Translations under genes and position numbers: made by a program
Shown: positions 5,537 to 6,772 of the stretch, piece by piece
Layout: each line of letters starts with the position of its first letter
How positions within the stretch are numbered: the first letter of the stretch is position 1
Origin: Thermoplasmata archaeon
GTDB lineage: Archaea; Thermoplasmatota; Thermoplasmata; Thermoplasmatales; Thermoplasmataceae
Reading direction: 5' to 3'
Assembly: GCA_021811505.1 (NCBI GenBank)
Contig: JAJZOM010000026.1
Coordinates: 1 to 6,772 of the forward strand
DNA: 6,772 nucleotides
The notes under the pieces: model-generated
What the model was told of the DNA's origin: nothing
What the model saw: the letters and a program-made list of their open reading frames with translations, nothing else
Database searches by the model: none

Positions 5537-6079
5537 CTATTTCTCTTGCGATAGGCGCAGCTGAGCACCGTAGGAATGCCTGAATTTCTGCAGCTTAGGG
5601 GATATTACTGCCCTGCAATACGGAGCACTTCCATTCCGATTGTAGTAATTGTGATGGTATTCCTCAGAGGGATAAAATGCCTTGAATTTTTCCACAGAAG
5701 TAACAATTGGCCTCCTGTATTTACCGGAATTCTTCACGTTCTGTACAACCCGGTCTATTGTCTCTTTCTGTGCGTCATCGTAATAGAATATTGCTGACCT
5801 GTACTGCGTTCCAACATCCTCGCCCTGCCTGTTCAGGGAAGTGGGATCATGAACATCGAAAAAGATTTCAAGAATGTCAGCAAGCGAAATCTCGGAAGGA
5901 TCAAAAGATACCTTGACCACTTCGGCATGTCCGGTCCTTCCTGTGCAGACTTCCTCATACGTTGGATTCGGAACCGTGCCACCGGAATACCCTGACTCGA
6001 CCTTCTCTACTCCGCGGACTTCGCTGAACACAGCCTCTGTGCACCAGAAACAGCCACCACCCAGGACTATTGACTCCAT
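5537..6079 (-). CDS. msrA: Peptide-methionine (S)-S-oxide reductase MsrA
   Basis: MsrA reduces the S-epimer of methionine sulfoxide in proteins and as free amino acid, repairing oxidative damage in the cytoplasm. The 180-residue length is normal. The active site GGGCFWC at residues 7-13 holds catalytic Cys10, followed by Glu15. Other family blocks are GYSGG at 30-34, YEEVCTGRTGHAEVV at 41-55, GTQYRSAIFY at 90-99 and YHHNYYNRNGSAPYC at 141-155. Cys13, Cys45 and Cys155 are possible recycling cysteines; Cys155 in PYC matches the resolving position of short MsrA proteins such as the mycobacterial one. There is no signal peptide. The ATG follows the TAG stop of msrB with no spacer (TAGATG), and a purine-rich GGAGAGGAAAG Shine-Dalgarno sits inside the end of msrB, so the two are co-transcribed and probably coupled. 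Confidence 0.97.
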   Translation of the reverse strand: MESIVLGGGCFWCTEAVFSEVRGVEKVESGYSGGTVPNPTYEEVCTGRTGHAEVVKVSFDPSEISLADILEIFFDVHDPTSLNRQGEDVGTQYRSAIFYYDDAQKETIDRVVQNVKNSGKYRRPIVTSVEKFKAFYPSEEYHHNYYNRNGSAPYCRAVISPKLQKFRHSYGAQLRLSQEK

Positions 6080-6451
6080 CTAACTTTCCTCTCCTTCCTC
6101 AATGAACTTCATTGATATTGAGTTTACGCAGTGCCGGGTGTTCTTTTCCGTAAAGCCCTCTCCATAAAAAACGTGCCCCAGATGTGCACCACAGTTTGCG
6201 CAGAGTATCTCTGTCCTGACTCCGTCTGCATCGATTGATCGCTTGACGGCACCTGGTATTTCAGAATCAAAACTGGGCCATCCGCAATGGGCATCAAACT
6301 TATCATCTGACTTGTACAGCGGTGAATTGCATCTTCTGCAGACATAAGTGCCCTTCCTGAAATTGTCTTCATATTCACCGGTAAACGGGGGCTCGGTACC
6401 CTTGTAAACAATGACCCTTTCCTCTGCCCTGGTCAGCTTATTCCAGCCCAT
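6080..6451 (-). CDS. msrB: Peptide-methionine (R)-S-oxide reductase MsrB
   Basis: MsrB reduces the R-epimer of methionine sulfoxide in proteins, complementing MsrA. The 123-residue length is slightly short but complete. Structural zinc is expected at CRRC (Cys38, Cys41) and CANC (Cys84, Cys87). The catalytic cysteine is Cys108 in TRHCVNS, where bacterial enzymes usually have RYCINS. Cys56 in AHCGWPSFD is the likely resolving cysteine. GxHLGHVF at 88-95 and a C-terminal acidic tail complete the fold. There is no signal peptide, so it acts in the cytoplasm. It is the first gene of the msrB-msrA pair. A TATA-like box about 24 bases upstream and the lack of a Shine-Dalgarno support a leaderless start at ATG 6451. 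Confidence 0.97.
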   Translation of the reverse strand: MGWNKLTRAEERVIVYKGTEPPFTGEYEDNFRKGTYVCRRCNSPLYKSDDKFDAHCGWPSFDSEIPGAVKRSIDADGVRTEILCANCGAHLGHVFYGEGFTEKNTRHCVNSISMKFIEEGEES

Positions 6452-6470
6452 TTTTGTATAATCTGCCAGA

Positions 6471-6478
6471 TTATTTAA
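6471..6478 (-). promoter_or_regulatory. Candidate TATA box of the msrB-msrA operon
   Basis: The minus strand reads TTAAATAA, centred 23-24 bases upstream of the msrB ATG. The predicted transcript begins at or within a few bases of the start codon. The flanking sequence contains another AT-rich stretch (GATTATACAAAA) right before the ATG, but it is too close to serve as the box. Confidence 0.5.
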
Positions 6479-6523
6479 CCGTTGCTAATTGTAGTATGAA
6501 TAGCTCAGGGATGGGTGGGTCAG

Positions 6524-6543
6524 ACTGTAAAATCAAAAACAGT
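6524..6543 (-). terminator. T-rich terminator candidate after the flippase-like gene
   Basis: Ten bases after the stop codon, the minus strand holds TTTTTGATTTT (6539-6529), the U-rich signal on which archaeal RNA polymerase terminates. It is framed by a 5-bp inverted repeat, ACTGT (6524-6528) and ACAGT (6539-6543). It separates this gene from the msrB promoter. Confidence 0.45.
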
Positions 6544-6549
6544 TCAAGA

Positions 6550-6772
6550 TTAATGGAGCATAATTATGGTGATTAGCTTCCTGATCCTAGAGTATCTTTC
6601 AGGAAACATTGAGATAACGAGATCGTGATTCTCCCTGCTGAATATCCTTATGTATCGGGCCGTTGTAGAATAAACGAGAAATCCAAGGACTATATACATT
6701 ATGATAAAGGAATTATTATAGCTGACTAACCGGGTAAAAGCTTCAGAAATAAGCCATACGACAGAAAACATA
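6550..6772 (-). CDS. C-terminal part of a multi-pass membrane protein, probably a polysaccharide flippase (MOP/Wzx-like)
   Basis: An open frame runs in from the right edge and ends at TAA (6552-6550), giving about 74 visible residues. It shows hydrophobic stretches (FSVVWLIS; SFIIMYIVLGFLVYSTTARYI) followed by a cytoplasmic tail, RIFSRENHDLVISMFPERYSRIRKLI. A last membrane helix followed by an R-x-[FL]-[ST]-x-E-[DN]-x-x-[LI]-[IV]-x-x-x-[LF]-P tail is the usual ending of archaeal and bacterial oligosaccharide flippases of the MOP superfamily, which move lipid-linked sugars across the membrane. The match is by remembered pattern over a short segment, so the call is moderate. The Met at 6771 is likely internal. 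The gene ends in a T-rich terminator and is upstream of, but separate from, msrB. Confidence 0.5.
   Translation of the reverse strand, partial: MFSVVWLISEAFTRLVSYNNSFIIMYIVLGFLVYSTTARYIRIFSRENHDLVISMFPERYSRIRKLITIIMLH

Noticed and set aside
5874..6083. Plus-strand 69-codon frame opposite msrA
   Set aside because: It is the complement of highly conserved MsrA N-terminal coding sequence, with no independent evidence of being a gene.
6508..6519. GGGATGGGTGGG as a possible G-quadruplex
   Set aside because: Only three G-runs are present, and no fourth run lies close enough for a standard intramolecular quadruplex.
6496..6576. 26-codon plus-strand ORF beginning 18 bases past the msrB TATA region
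   Set aside because: It is short, without recognisable features, and runs into the opposite-strand terminator and coding end of the flippase-like gene. The AT box there is better explained by msrB.

Overview
This window reads as a piece of an archaeal chromosome, most likely from the Thermoplasmata (Thermoplasma/Ferroplasma/Cuniculiplasma-like acidophiles). The signs are: TATA-like AT boxes centred about 24-32 nt upstream of first-gene start codons with no room for a leader; Shine-Dalgarno sequences matching the archaeal 16S tail (AUCACCUCC) in front of operon-internal genes; TTG starts; and an all-archaeal style of gene content. Base composition is intermediate (mid-40s % GC by eye). The genus cannot be fixed from the sequence alone.

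Left half (1-3235, minus strand): a tightly overlapping operon of membrane-arm genes of a hydrogenase-4/formate-hydrogenlyase-type, complex I-related enzyme. In transcription order it runs hyfC (NuoH-like), hyfE, hyfF (antiporter-like, NuoM/N-related) and the first 102 codons of a hyfG/HycE/NuoD-like large subunit that leaves the window. The genes overlap by 4, 4 and 14 nt. The large subunit does not show the usual HRG-type signature, and the window ends at the arginine that normally precedes the first nickel-binding CxxC. Whether this is a true [NiFe] hydrogenase or a cofactor-less relative (Ehr type) is therefore open, but the visible part leans to the latter.

Middle (3236-5166): a 211-bp divergent promoter region with two TATA boxes and a small dyad, then two plus-strand genes. 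These are a DedA/VTT-family membrane protein and a fumarylacetoacetate-hydrolase-fold metalloenzyme, each with its own leaderless-type promoter.

Right half (5180-6772, minus strand): an unrecognised 96-residue protein converging on the FAH gene; a methionine sulfoxide repair operon msrB-msrA with no gap between stop and start codons; and the C-terminal end of what looks like a polysaccharide flippase/transporter running off the right edge. The theme is membrane energetics on the left and oxidative damage repair on the right, with unrelated housekeeping genes between. No tRNA, rRNA, CRISPR, insertion sequence or other mobile element was seen, and there is no gene-free stretch over 300 bases.
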